The notes under the pieces: generated by a model | The model's input: only the letters and a program-made list of their open reading frames with translations | The model's database searches: none | What the model was told of the DNA's origin: nothing | Origin: Trichoplax adhaerens | Taxonomy: Eukaryota > Placozoa > Uniplacotomia > Trichoplacea > Trichoplacidae | Assembly: GCF_000150275.1 (NCBI RefSeq) | Contig: NW_002060948.1 | Coordinates: 135,066 to 199,065 of the forward strand | Reading direction: 5' to 3' | DNA length: 64,000 bases | Position numbers and translations under genes: made by a program | Shown here: one piece after another, positions 27,201 through 39,600 of the stretch | Numbering within the stretch: position 1 is the stretch's first letter | How the letters are laid out: every line of letters begins with the position of its first letter

Positions 27201-29260
27201 ACTCTCATTTCAAGCTTAATTTTATCGTAGTAACTGGAAACTTCTCTCACACCTGTACTTGACGAACTTTCAGCATATTCATTATTATTTGAATACTAAC
27301 ACTTGTGAGTACTGATATTGAGATTGCCTAAATCAAGCTCGTTTAGGGGCTTCGGCTAATGACAAAATCACAAGATACCAGAAATAAAAAGGATGGAAAT
27401 TAAAAACAAAAGTTCATAAAAGAATTTGAATAGAAAAGGGACGATTTTCCCATACAATCAATTAGTGCTTTCCCATATCTTTTATATTATCACCCAAGTA
27501 GATCCGTATCCTGTATCATTAGCCAGTAATTCAATAGCTTTTGCATCTAAATATATTCACTAACTACACTAGTCCACTAACAAAAATATTCGAGATATTA
27601 CGTAAGACAATCATTACAATTATTAGACATTAAGCATTGTCTTTATCATATGCGATATCTGATGATTCAATCGCGTCCGATATACAAAAATGCGTTCAAC
27701 TATGAATAAACGTAAGAACGATTTAAATATAATATAATTTAAATATAATTCATTGCCTATTATCATTTCAAATTAGCTGTTAGCACTAGCGTTAATTTGG
27801 CAAAAATATTTTCTCTCACATTTCGACTACTGTAGAATGAAAATGTTGCTCTATTGCTTTCAAGTTAATTTTGTAATTGTATGGATGAATTCAAATTATA
27901 ACGAAATTGAGTAGTACCTATAATCACGCGTGTCCGGTACACCTCGATCAGTAGGCAATTTATCGCATTCCGCTTGATTGAAAGCATTCCGAATATAAGC
28001 ATCTTCGCCTTGTTTTAAAGCAGTTGCACCAATGTAAGCTTTTTCGTCAAAATTGGGATTCCAACGGATGTTATCTTGCATCTCCTGTTCGGATTGAGGC
28101 TCCAGTAATTTAACTTCATGGTCACCTTCATCATTTGACAAGTCTATAACTTGCTGAGCATGCTGTTCAATCTTTTCCCTTACCTTTCTATCATGAGGAT
28201 CTTTATCATCCTGCTGTATCTTTCTGTCCTTATTTGATCTAGCATCGTTAGCTGTTTTTGACTAGTATCAAAAAGAGATATTAGATAACTTTACTATTTT
28301 ATCGATAAAAAATCTAAAATCTAAGAGATGCATTGTTACATAGAATAACCAATAATTTATACTGCAATTAAAGAACTAGGAAATGAAGAACCAGCTAAAA
28401 CAGACTCAAACTTGATAGGTCTAATGAATTTATTTGCAATGTAATTTACTGGTGTGATAATGGTATCTAAATGAAATAACGAATAATTAAAGAATGGATA
28501 TTTTAAGTACTGCAATTAAAGCTGATTCGTTTCTGAAAGGCCCATTGAAATTATTGGGAACGTAAAGTAGTTTACCATTTATTTCTATCCTTTGTGTAGT
28601 TCAATGAAGAAATAATCAGTCATATTCGAGTTTGAGTAGACGTATGATTCAAGGAAAAAAATAACCCAGTCAATCACTACAATATTGATCATCACTTTTA
28701 CTACATCACTATTTATGTATTGTACGCTCGTATAGCACGATTTATTCTATAACTGCTTGAATCGGATAAATTATCCATTTCTCTTGCAATACTTTTATAC
28801 AGCTCTATATGAAAATTATTTCATTATAAGCCCTCTTATGTGAAGGATAATGACGATGATATGAAGTAACTGCTATAGCCTGTTAGATACTACAGTATTG
28901 TATATTGTTATGGCACTGTCTGAAGATTTTTATTCGTAATTTTTTTTGAACAGCTTCAAAGTATCTTAATAATTTTAACTTTATGAGTTCTCCGATGCAA
29001 TCTTCTTGTATCGAAGTCATTGGATATTAGAAAACTATTACTGCAAGGATTTACTATATCAACGTAAGGCGAGAAGAAATCAGTCATTTCCAATATCCAA
29101 AATATAGACAATAAACGGGCAATCTTGATACATATACATATAATAATACTTATGCATTTTCTACCTCGTCCGAACGTGATAGGTCACGAGTATAGATAAA
29201 TACCAAGGTAAGCCAGATAAAAGTAAATATGATCAAAAAACTTATTCGTTTCCACCTCAT
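24270..29260 (-). CDS. Polypeptide N-acetylgalactosaminyltransferase A (GT27 family)
   Basis: Golgi enzyme that moves GalNAc from UDP-GalNAc onto Ser/Thr, the first step of mucin-type O-glycosylation. Exons on the minus strand: 29260-29165, 28261-27918, 26779-26681, 26525-26458, 26347-26282, 26116-25995, 25916-25829, 25737-25650, 25564-25461, 25351-25225, 25135-25043, 24965-24888, 24801-24675, 24611-24486, 24407-24270; 587 residues, all phases matching. A type II signal anchor (about residues 7-23) is followed by a charged stem. The catalytic domain has [27 protein letters not shown], the metal-binding DSH in [12 protein letters not shown], the WGGEN motif in DVWGGENLG, and [14 protein letters not shown]. 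The C-terminal R-type lectin domain has all three subrepeats: KCLDSIGG then [15 protein letters not shown] then [11 protein letters not shown] then QIW. The start is the first ATG before the anchor. The isozyme class could not be assigned. Confidence 0.95.
24458..24489 (-). repeat. 11-bp perfect hairpin across a splice donor of GalNAc-transferase A
   Basis: CATGGTATAAT, a 10-nt loop, then ATTATACCATG: a perfect inverted repeat. On the transcript it pairs the last exon bases and the first intron bases of the exon 14 donor (exon ends at 24486) with sequence just inside the 78-nt intron. The donor GT is inside the stem. Confidence 0.7.
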
Positions 29261-31246
29261 TTTCTTTTCATCTACATAAAAGTCAAGCAGCGGAGAAAAA
29301 TATACAAATAGAAAAAATTGATAATATCATGTTTTACTTATTGGATGTTTCTCAATTTACAATAGTGAGTAGTTCATTAATTAAAATAGTCATTGATACT
29401 GGATGTTCTAGACTAGTCATTGCGTTCAAAATGCAGCCTATGCGTACGTCTATTAAGTGATGGAATGGCGTGAATCATTGATCCATTCAATTAAATTAAT
29501 CGTGCAGAATACTAAAGAATAGATGGTAGTCCTTGTCTATTAATTATTCTCCAAGCATTTGTAAATGCGTTATTAGTAATGGTAACAGCACGGTTGAATA
29601 GAATGATTATGTTGATTCACTTTAGCATCTAATTGACATCCTTCGTTCACTACCGTAGATTGAGTTTTACGAACGGTAGCGCGATATGACGATGATTATG
29701 ATTTGCATACTGGTTCTGTAATGTTGTGTAATATTTGCAAGATTACAAAATCAATAAACTAGCCATGCAACGAAACTAGTAATGTGGTCATTTTATTGAA
29801 TATGGCAAGGATTAAATGGTACTGTACTTTTATTGAGGATTGATTCTGTGTATCTAAGTTACCAAAATGGAGATCGTGGTCCAATGGATGATGATAACAA
29901 TCTACGAGCATGCAGCTACAATATCTTACCATGCGATTAAACGATCCAAAATGCAAATACAGTAGAGCCAATAGAGCTGTTTGGTTGAGGGTAAGGATGT
30001 TGAATGGAAGAATTGATTTCACTGTCAAGGCGAAGACGAAATGAATACAATTCTACAGAATAATGGTAGCTGAGTAAGCAGACAGCTGGACACCACCACA
30101 GGCGCAAATCTGTAAGCTGCAACGATAATGGGGCTTTCCACTTGACACGTACAGTAGGTCAATCTGCGGTACATCAAGATACAATACTGTACTGTATAGG
30201 ATTGCAAGTTCAGCGATGTGTCTATCAATCAATGTACTGTATTCTGTACCTTGTACAGCGTGACGTCGAGATCGTCATTAATGGATTGATGAATTGATTA
30301 TTCGTTTAATTTGATCTCTAAAAATACCAAGAGATTTATACAGTAGTCACTTTGTTAGTGGAGAAGATGAGGACAGAACTGCAGCCGCCGGTGTCTGTCT
30401 GTCAGTGTCCGACAGTGTCAGTACTGCATTCATTTGGCTGCTGTTTCGTGCATGCCCAGTATGCCCTACTCTATTTGCGTCCAGTATTGACGCGACGAGG
30501 TCCAATAATGAGTGTTTTGGCGCACGTGCGTGTACCTTACTGTACACTGTTCTCATCATGTCCTCTTTTTAGGTATGGAGGTGTTGAAAAGTCCCTGCCA
30601 CGGTGTACTCTACCAGTCTGCTCTCCAGTCCAGTACTATACACTGTATCGTACCGTGCTACATACTGTAGCCAGAAACTACACTACCTATTGTACTGTAC
30701 GCCAATGGGTGTGGACAAACTTCTGTGTGGGTTCCTAATCAGTGCTACCCACATTCACTATGGTAGTACCAAAAATGTACTCACGACCCAGTCTAAGTGT
30801 ACTGATTTCATTTACGGTACACTAGAGTATACTGAGTGTACAGTGTACAGTGCACAGTGTACAGTACTGTAGGCCCTCCATGGTACTGTGCTGTGCTGTA
30901 CAGTGTACAGTGTACAGTATGTGCTGTACAGTGGACTCCTCCAGTAGAAATACTGTAGACAGTACAGTACAGCGCTCTATTTGTTGACGTGTCCAGTTCT
31001 ACTGATGATACCATGTACCATACATGATGTCATAAAGTGGTCTGAAGCCCTATGAAACAGACACAATACGCTTGAGTACTCTACTGTATTACGCATGACT
31101 GAATGGATGATGAACTACTGTATACCATGCAGTACTCAACTATCCATACACGACACACTGTTGCATCAGCACGATAGCGTACTAGACGCTTTCGACTCGA
31201 TCAATTCATTCTACAAATCGTGCCCACTGACTTACCCAAGCTCAAA
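29261..31246. promoter_or_regulatory. Divergent intergenic region (GalNAc-transferase A / ZIP9) with TACAGTGTACA island
   Basis: Two kilobases between divergent start codons. From about 30100 to 31200 the DNA is GC-richer and dense in GTACTGTA, TACAGTGTACAGT and similar palindromic phrases, most compactly at 30830-30975, and again in the first ZIP9 intron near 31630. The resemblance to the 16490-17280 island is in motif content, not in a continuous alignment. A shared promoter role is inferred. Open frames inside (for example 30352-30738) consist of the repeats and are not supported as genes. Confidence 0.45.
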
Positions 31247-34200
31247 ATGGCGGATATAACGGCAGTATTATTTTTATCCTTGGCAATGTTCGTAGGTTGC
31301 TATTTGGCAGGCCTTATTCCTCTGTCAATGAATCTATCTGAGGTAGGTTATTCTATGTAGAAAGATACATTGAACCAATAACATTCAATGCAACAGTCAA
31401 CAAGCTTTACCCAATGAAGACTAACTTCAGCAGAAATTTTCAATCATGGCCAACTTAATGTACTGCAGAGTCAATCGATCCAAGCAATTTTCCACAAAAG
31501 ACCACCGCACTTGCTCTATATTAGGATATTGGCTATTTCTTGAATCGTCAATTATTCAATTTCTATCCTGTAAATGATACTTTGCCTCTTTGAACAGAGA
31601 ATCAACTTTTTTTGTCTCATTCCTTCAATACTGTACAGTGTACACTGTATAGTATAGCTAACGTAATGATAGCAATGCTTTCCACCATGGGATTCATTTC
31701 ATGACAAGGAACAGATTGAGAGTGAGCAGACAGTAGAGTCGATAGCCATTTATTCTAGACTTAGACCAATGTAGTTAATGGAGGAATAATTGCATACTTT
31801 ACCTCTTATTTTATAATATCCCACGGTATCAATGCTCACTTACTATTGAATCGTAAGTGAATTTATTGAGCCCAATAAATTTTAATAATTTGAAATCATT
31901 CCCATCAAGTTGACATCTACCGTAGTAAGCAATGGCTGAATACAATATTTAAACTCAAGGCAGATCAAATCAAGAAAGGATTTACCGCTATTGGAAGGAC
32001 TCCACGGTATCTTTTCCAAAGTGGTCATGCAAATTACTTTAATGTCTTTCATTCATCTACTGTACTCTACGAATATATATAAAAATACGATATTTGCACT
32101 CAACTATACTAAATTGAAATGCCAAACTATCAAATTTAAAAGATTGATTATCGTAATTACAGAATGAATTGTACCAGCAATTAGAAATGAATTCTGCTAA
32201 CGATCAGGACACTGCTACCATTTAAAATGAAAAATAATAGTAATCATAATAATAATAAATAAATAATTACAGTAATAATGAATGGGAGGTACTTGGACGA
32301 GATTTTACGATGAAACAGCGTATATGTACAGCACTGTAGCAAATAGCTTATAATTCTTTCAATGCATTTTTGCTCACAGCATAGCTAAATCGTACTCCTA
32401 AATACCAACTTATCAATATCACAAATGAATATACGGTACTACTGTAGAATACGGTATATAGAAAGCTTGTTAATGGTCTGTAGTTGAGATCGATGTACAG
32501 TAGTAACTAAAGTTGACTTTCGGTTAAGTTTTGACACACTAATAAATTTATTGTAAATTGCAGAAATCACTGAAAATTACGTCATGCTTGGGTGCTGGGA
32601 TGCTCGTGGGCACAGCTTTGGCAGTTATCATACCAGAAGGTATTGAGGCCATCTATTCCATCAATCAAAGACCTTGCCCTATTCCACGTCAGCTAGTAAA
32701 AGGTACACAGATACAGAACATTACCTACTCATCTTCTACTGGTGCAGCTACCATGGCAAAACATTCACATAGTCATGGGAATGACGTGCATTCTTTAGTT
32801 GGTATTGCGTTATGTTTCGGCTTTGTTGTAATGTTACTTGTTGATTACTTAAGTGGTTTGGCTTTTCATAACCAAGGTAATGCGTATGGCGCCTTATGAA
32901 ATGATATAGGAATATTGTAATTTTTCGCTTATCCTACCATTCTGTACGAAGTTGCTCAATCAATTTATCATAAATAGAGTATTCAACATAGTTAAAGGTA
33001 ACTTGCCTGTTGTAATCGCAATTATTATACTAAAGATACTATCTCTTAAAGTCTACTGTATGTCTCGTTATTTCGTAGCATGCTTTCGTGGATTATCATT
33101 ATTATTCATCGCTAGTGATAATAATGTTTGCGGTACTTTTAATGCTTGCATTAGTAGTAATTACTGGATTGACCAATATAAATGGAGTATCGCTGAAATT
33201 GGAGGTTGATGACTTAGAGAATTACTTATTGATACAATAAAACTTAATTCGAGTAGTACAGTTACGTATGGGGCATTGACCTGGCCCAATGATGTAATAT
33301 AGTCTTATAATATGAGTGACTTGTAAATAATTTCAAACAATGACGTAAAACTGGAAAAAAGTTCCCTTTACAATATTTCACGTCAATATACTGTGCTGTT
33401 GTTATAATACGTTGATATTATAATGTAATACGATATTATATGTTTGGTATTGTATTTTATAGACATACTAATAATAGAATATATATATTACTCTGCCAGT
33501 CAGAAGTGTACACATAAACCTTTTATACACGGATAACACATTAAATCACTCTTTTTACAGTAAACCGTTGAGATATTCCATGGTTTCGTGTTATGTAATT
33601 AGCTGAAGAAGTACTGTTGTGTCGTCTATGTATTGTAACGCGTACCATATTCATTTGTAAATATATAATACTGTTACTACAAGTTATACCTAGGTATTAA
33701 GACACCATTTTCAGATATAAAGATATCCAACTAATTATTCTTCCATTGATATTGTAGATCCAGAAGGTGGAAATAGAGTTGGAAGGGCTGGAATAACCGC
33801 CACAATTGGTTTAATTGTCCATGCTGCTGGTAACTAGTGTCTTTTGTTTCGCGATACCACGTCAGAATACTGTTGGTATTCTGACATACTCATTCCACAT
33901 CTTTATTCAATATTACACTAGCTGATGGTGTAGCTCTAGGTGCTGCAGCAGCAACGTCTAGATCTGATGTCGAGACCATCGTTTTTATCGCTATTATGTT
34001 ACACAAGGTCAAGTTACAAGAGAAAATGCATAACTACCCCTTCTTAAAAATTATATCAGTCCAAAGCTTACCTTAATTTGTCGCAACGTATAGTAGAAAC
34101 TAACGTTAAAATTTCCGTTATATCTAATGCAGGCACCTGCTGCTTTTGGTTTGTGCTCATTTCTATTGCATGAAGTATGTATTGTGTGCTGGTATATTTC

Positions 34201-34844
34201 GAAATTTTTTTCGCACATTATGGTGATCTGCAATTGTTGTAGTGTCGTTTCAATTGTTTCTGAAAGGGTAGCATAGTTCAAAACTTTTTCTATTGACAAA
34301 TGAATCACTAAACTATATATATGTATTATATTGTTTAACAGGGTTGCAATCGTTACAGTATCAGAAAGCAATTATTAGCATTTTCACTAGCCGCTCCCGT
34401 AATGGCAATCGCGACATTTTATATCCTTACCAAGGTGATATGAATTTATCATGCACAGATTTAAAAGTCATGTAACAACTATTTATTACGTACTAGACCG
34501 GCCAAAGTTCTTCCACAATGGAAGGAACTGGACTTGCAATGCTCTTTTCGGCTGGGACGTTCTTATACGTAGCTACTGTTCACGTCTTACCAGAAGTATC
34601 TTCTCAAAAGGAAACAGAGGTATTCTACCAATTAATGTAGCAAAAATTATGATGATTATAGAAAGTACTTTTCTTTGGTTATATATTTAAGAGATTTACT
34701 GTATAATATTAATGTATATGATAGGATAATTCGAACAATTCTAACCATGGTCCGCATATGAGTAAGCTATCAAAACTGGAAATAACTGTAATGGTCTTAG
34801 GAACTTTCCTTCCAATACTCTTATCCTTAAATCATCATCACTAA
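31247..34844 (+). CDS. SLC39A9: ZIP9-type zinc transporter (SLC39A9)
   Basis: Zinc importer of the ZIP family, subfamily I; vertebrate ZIP9 sits in the Golgi and plasma membrane and also acts as a membrane androgen receptor. Exons: 31247-31342, 32564-32876, 33758-33829, 33922-34007, 34133-34174, 34342-34434, 34497-34619, 34725-34844; 314 residues against 307 in human, all phases matching. The N-terminus reads [17 protein letters not shown], followed by [18 protein letters not shown], both near-identical to human ZIP9. The cytosolic loop has a His cluster ([10 protein letters not shown]). Metal-site motifs are [13 protein letters not shown] in TM4 and IMLHKAPAAFG in TM5. Near the C-terminus come [16 protein letters not shown] and a final HHH. 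Eight membrane segments are expected from the family. The start ATG matches human ZIP9 in position. The gene is flanked by two GalNAc-transferases pointing away from it. Confidence 0.96.
33861..33885. repeat. Perfect 10-bp hairpin in a ZIP9 intron
   Basis: GTCAGAATAC, a 5-nt loop, then GTATTCTGAC. It sits in the short intron 33830-33921, between the donor and the acceptor. Confidence 0.6.
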
Positions 34845-36663
34845 AAAGGTAATGGAAGCAAACGTACATGTATTGCATGGGTTATAATTTTATATACAGT
34901 AAAATGAAGTACATAACTAGAGCTTGATTTTTATAGATACAAGAGCCCTTCAAATAATGAAGCAAGATGATATCCATCAATTAAAGCTTAACATTGCAAT
35001 CTCTCAAAGGTGTTATATTCATTAAGAAATTTTTTAATTGTTATGACAGATGCAACCCAGTTCAAATCTTTATTCTAAACTTTCTCCAAGCTCTTACATG
35101 GAAAGATTTTTATTTTACTATCAAATCTGATGACAATTTTAGTGTTTAAATTGTAATGTGAATTTTTATATCTTTATGAGGATAAAAATTGTACCTAAAT
35201 GATGATAAGTGGTTGATGTATTATAAAAGTGAAGGGGTACAATGCTTAGCATGTGGTTGAATCGTGTTAATATTGATCTTATTTAGAATAGCATGTATGA
35301 TCCTGAGTTATATTCTAGGTAAAATTTTTACTTTGTAATATAACATGAAGATTCCTATTACTGTATTTACATAATAATGTTATATTTTATCTAGTTAACT
35401 GTTTCTAATGATAAGCAGCTATATTTCAACTATATTGCTTCCGATCTTCCTTTATACTGTTTATATACGATTGGGTACTGCAGTAAGTAATCAATTACTG
35501 TATGTGAATACCGTTATAGTCATTTCGTTTATACGGAAATGCTATTATAAAATTTCGCTATATTATTATAATCAGCATATCACGCCAGAAATCATACAAT
35601 GTCATAAACGAGGCATCTACTCATAATACTGTATTTGGACTATGCATAACAATAAATAGACTTAATTTTATTTTTGGAATGTCTTAAAAAGTATAAGCTA
35701 TTTCTAGTCTCATTGTCATAATGGGGTTCACAATTTAAGGAAATTTGGGTAGCAACGGAAATTTAATGATACATGCTATTAGGCTATAGCGCTAGTGAAG
35801 TATCTTCAGTTGCTATTGCCCACTACTGTCAGTTAGTCAGTTTGTCGAATATTTCTACGAATTACTACATTAACTGATAGTGATAAGGCAATAGTAGGAA
35901 TACAGTACCTAAGTATTAATAGGTGTGAATAAAGAATGTTAAATAATTTAATAATTTAACAATGCACGGTTAAATAGTTACAAATCTACCCCTAATCTAA
36001 GCCATATTGGGCATACCTGCGCCATAATGTACATGTAATAGCTACAAAGTGTACAGTTGTATCGCACACTATGACAATATGCTGCTTTAGGTCAGATAAT
36101 GTAGAATGAATATCGCTTGGTTGTGAAACTCTATCTATTATTTTCCCGCATTTTAACATGTGCAAGGCTAACTATTTATCTTTTTCAAGGAACATATGGT
36201 TCAGTATGGAGTACTTAAAATGATGAATTAATTAGATTTAGAATCAAACACTTCTACAGTGTTATACTGACATTTTTACATTGAATATGCTAATATTATG
36301 AAATTAGATAATTAATTAAAATTTTACTTGGTCATTTATTACTAGTTCGTTGTTATATGTACATGCAATTAATTAAAATCAATGAGGATGTCTATTCTCG
36401 ACACAATATGAGATTTGATAGAAATGCGTTTATAAATATAGTTATATTCTATTGCCAGTGCGTGATACAAAACGTCCCAGCTCCATTCCTATAAATAAAG
36501 ACTATACAGCGATTTACAGAGAAGATCTTCATCAGCAGTAATATTCTTAATCAGTTATAAAAGCTAGCAAGTTATATTTTATATATTTATGATCCATTGG
36601 GATGCCACGGAGTTTTAATGGCGTACAGGCTGATAATTATAATTTAACCGAAGTGAAATCATA
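34845..36663. other. Intergenic region between ZIP9 and GalNAc-transferase B
   Basis: About 1.8 kb of AT-rich DNA; no exon with family similarity and no clear repeat was seen. The 72-codon frame at 35408-35626 is not supported by any recognisable motif. Confidence 0.6.
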
Positions 36664-39600
36664 ATGTTGTTGTGGACAAACGTAACGCGTTTAGCAAGGA
36701 TGGCTAAGATTATGGTGTATTTAGTAGCGATAATAATATTATCATTGATCTATAATTTTATTATTTATGATAAAATTAACACAGAAGTAAGTATAGGCCT
36801 CTTTAATAATTAATTTATTCGTTCATTTCTCGAAATTGAATACGGAGTATCGATATTCATCCATTCATATACATCATATTAGTTTATACATACAGTAAAT
36901 TACTGCATTATGAGTCCTTGATATTAGATTTTACAAGTCTGTTCGTAGTTTCGGGTAGATTTTTGGAAAAGTTACGTGCAAACTTTACTTATAGCAAAAT
37001 GTAATCAAACATTAAATCTCATAGCAAGTAATGTACTGTAGTTTTTGCCGGATCCTGATTGTTACTGCATAAAAAACACACAAGCTTAGCACACCGTAAA
37101 TCATATTAAAATCAATGACCTTAGATATCAAACTCTTTCATGTCATTTTTAATATAGCCTCGGGAATCAATTTATTCACATGGAGCTAATCAAACGTTTA
37201 ATGTTGAGAAATACATTTTTAAATCAAGAGGATCTAAGGATGAAGGCTATGAAAAACATCAATTTAATCAATTTGAGAGCGACATAATTGGAGCCTATCG
37301 ACGTGTACCAGATACTAGGAATCCTCTGTGAGTGTTTAAATAAATATTATTGTAAAGTCTTTAATTTTGTAGCACTCAACAGCATCTCAGATACGACATT
37401 TTAAAAAAAGTAGCGTGATCAATAAGATCATTGAAATCCTTTCCGTTATAACAAGTTAATGCATTGGAAAGCCAAGTCAGTAGTAAGAATTTCAGTTAAT
37501 TATTTATATTAAACCGATATAATCTCTACTGCAATAGCTGCAAGAATAAAATATACCGGCTTAACATGCCATCAGTAAGTGTTGTGATTATTTTTCATAA
37601 CGAAGCCAGATCAACATTACTAAGGACTGTTCAAAGGTTACAACTATAATCATTATTATAATCATTTTTTGGGCGATACCTTGACATAATTAATAAATAT
37701 AACTACTACGGAAGTATCTATAAATACCGTGGACATTTGGTTAGAAAAATTATAGTCTGACTACAACTTTCTTGTGTATAGCTATAGTATTTCATAGTGG
37801 TAAATGATAATATAGCATTTACAGCCAATTTGTGAAGTAGATTCTATTTTAATTGGTTATGCAAGAAGTTAAATCACTCAAAATTCCCCATCCTATATTA
37901 AATTAGTGTTCTAGATCGAACTCCTCCTCATTTGCTGTCGGAAATTGTGCTAGTAGATGATAATAGCGATGATGGTTAGTGATTTATCTAAACTAATCTG
38001 TTTGGATGTTGTTCAAAAGCCAACATAATAAATAAAATTCTCTATTTCAATAAATTAGCTACTCTAGGTCAAGAACTTCTCACCTTGCCAAAAGTCAAGC
38101 TTATCCGAAATAAAAAAAGAGAGGGTATGAGTTTAAAATCTAAAAGTAGTGCGTATACTTGTGATACATTAGCTATATCTAAATATTTGCCATAATTACT
38201 TTGGATAACATAGCTAAGTTTACATAATGTTTGATAATATAATTAATCTCATATTTCAAATTCAAGATTGCGGTATTGCTATATTTACTGTTACCATTTA
38301 TCACTTATCTTTAGAGTTCATTTGATATTACCTTGTTCTATAACAGCAGATTGTCATTATTCCATATTACCTTAAGGTTTATTGAATTTCATTACATTTA
38401 CCGAATTGATGAAAATTTTCTCCCTCTATGCTAATTATAATAAATACATCAGTCCTATACTAGTATATATTAATGTGAATTTCAACTAAGCTATGCATTT
38501 ATTTAATACTAATTTACTTGATGATATATGATTCTACCAACATTTCAAGGTATATTAGTAATCGCTCGCCTAAAATATACATAACAATTAGTTAGAGCTT
38601 AGTAGCATAATCGTATAAAGAATAAGAATACCGTATAAAGCTATCTTATATTTCTAGCCTTTCAGGGAATTATGCTTTTAAAATGACTTCTACTAAGAAA
38701 TGCAATTAATTTACTCTAATTTCTATCCTATTCCAATTATCCTAAAAGATTCACATACATATTGTGCCATAACTTTTTTTAATTTTTGAGCTATAGTAGG
38801 ATTATCATCTACTGTACATTCTGACAATAGTCATACTAATCTAAACCATGAAATTTGTAACTAATTTATAAAGTAGATACTGTACTATTTATATGATCAC
38901 AATAATAACTTTAGTTAAGTGTCTTCCGCAAATGAAACAAAATACTTTGCCTTAATGACGTAGAATATAACTGCAGCTGTATTAAACTTAGTTGTATCCT
39001 CGCAGGGCTGATAAGATCTCGAGTATTTGGTGTAAAAAGTAGCCAAGGCAAAGCAATTATATTCCTTGATAGTCACTGTGAAGTCAATCAGCAATGGGCA
39101 GAGCCGCTACTAGAACAGATTGTATTGGTAAGCAATTGGAAACCGTGAACTAAACGGATTCTTTAACTTAAACAGAAAATTTATAGCTTCCACATTTAAT
39201 GATTAGAATCCTAAAGCGATTGTTAGTCCTGTCTTGGATAATATTGATATGAATACGTTTGAATATCAAGAAGGCACTGAAGATGTTCGTGGAGGTTATA
39301 CGTAATGTTGTTTTCCCTATATATCGCTAATAATTAGATTCAACTAGATAAATTGTAACTACTTCAAGAAATTGATATTAACAAGTTCAAATCAAAGTAC
39401 GCCTGAACTGTTACTTTAGGGTTTGACTGGAGTTTAACATTTCGCTGGGACTACATGACAGAGGCTATGATAAATCAAAGAATAGATCCTACGTCACCAA
39501 TTAAGTATAAAACAGCATACGATAGTCATTAATTCTGGTTCAGCAAGTAGATTAAGAAATAGCGCCATAAACTGGAGATTTTATTAACACAGGACGCCGA

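Noticed and set aside
30352-31014. Several overlapping frames up to 128 codons
   Set aside because: Low-complexity Cys/Tyr/Val/Thr translations of the TACTGT repeats, open in several frames because of composition.
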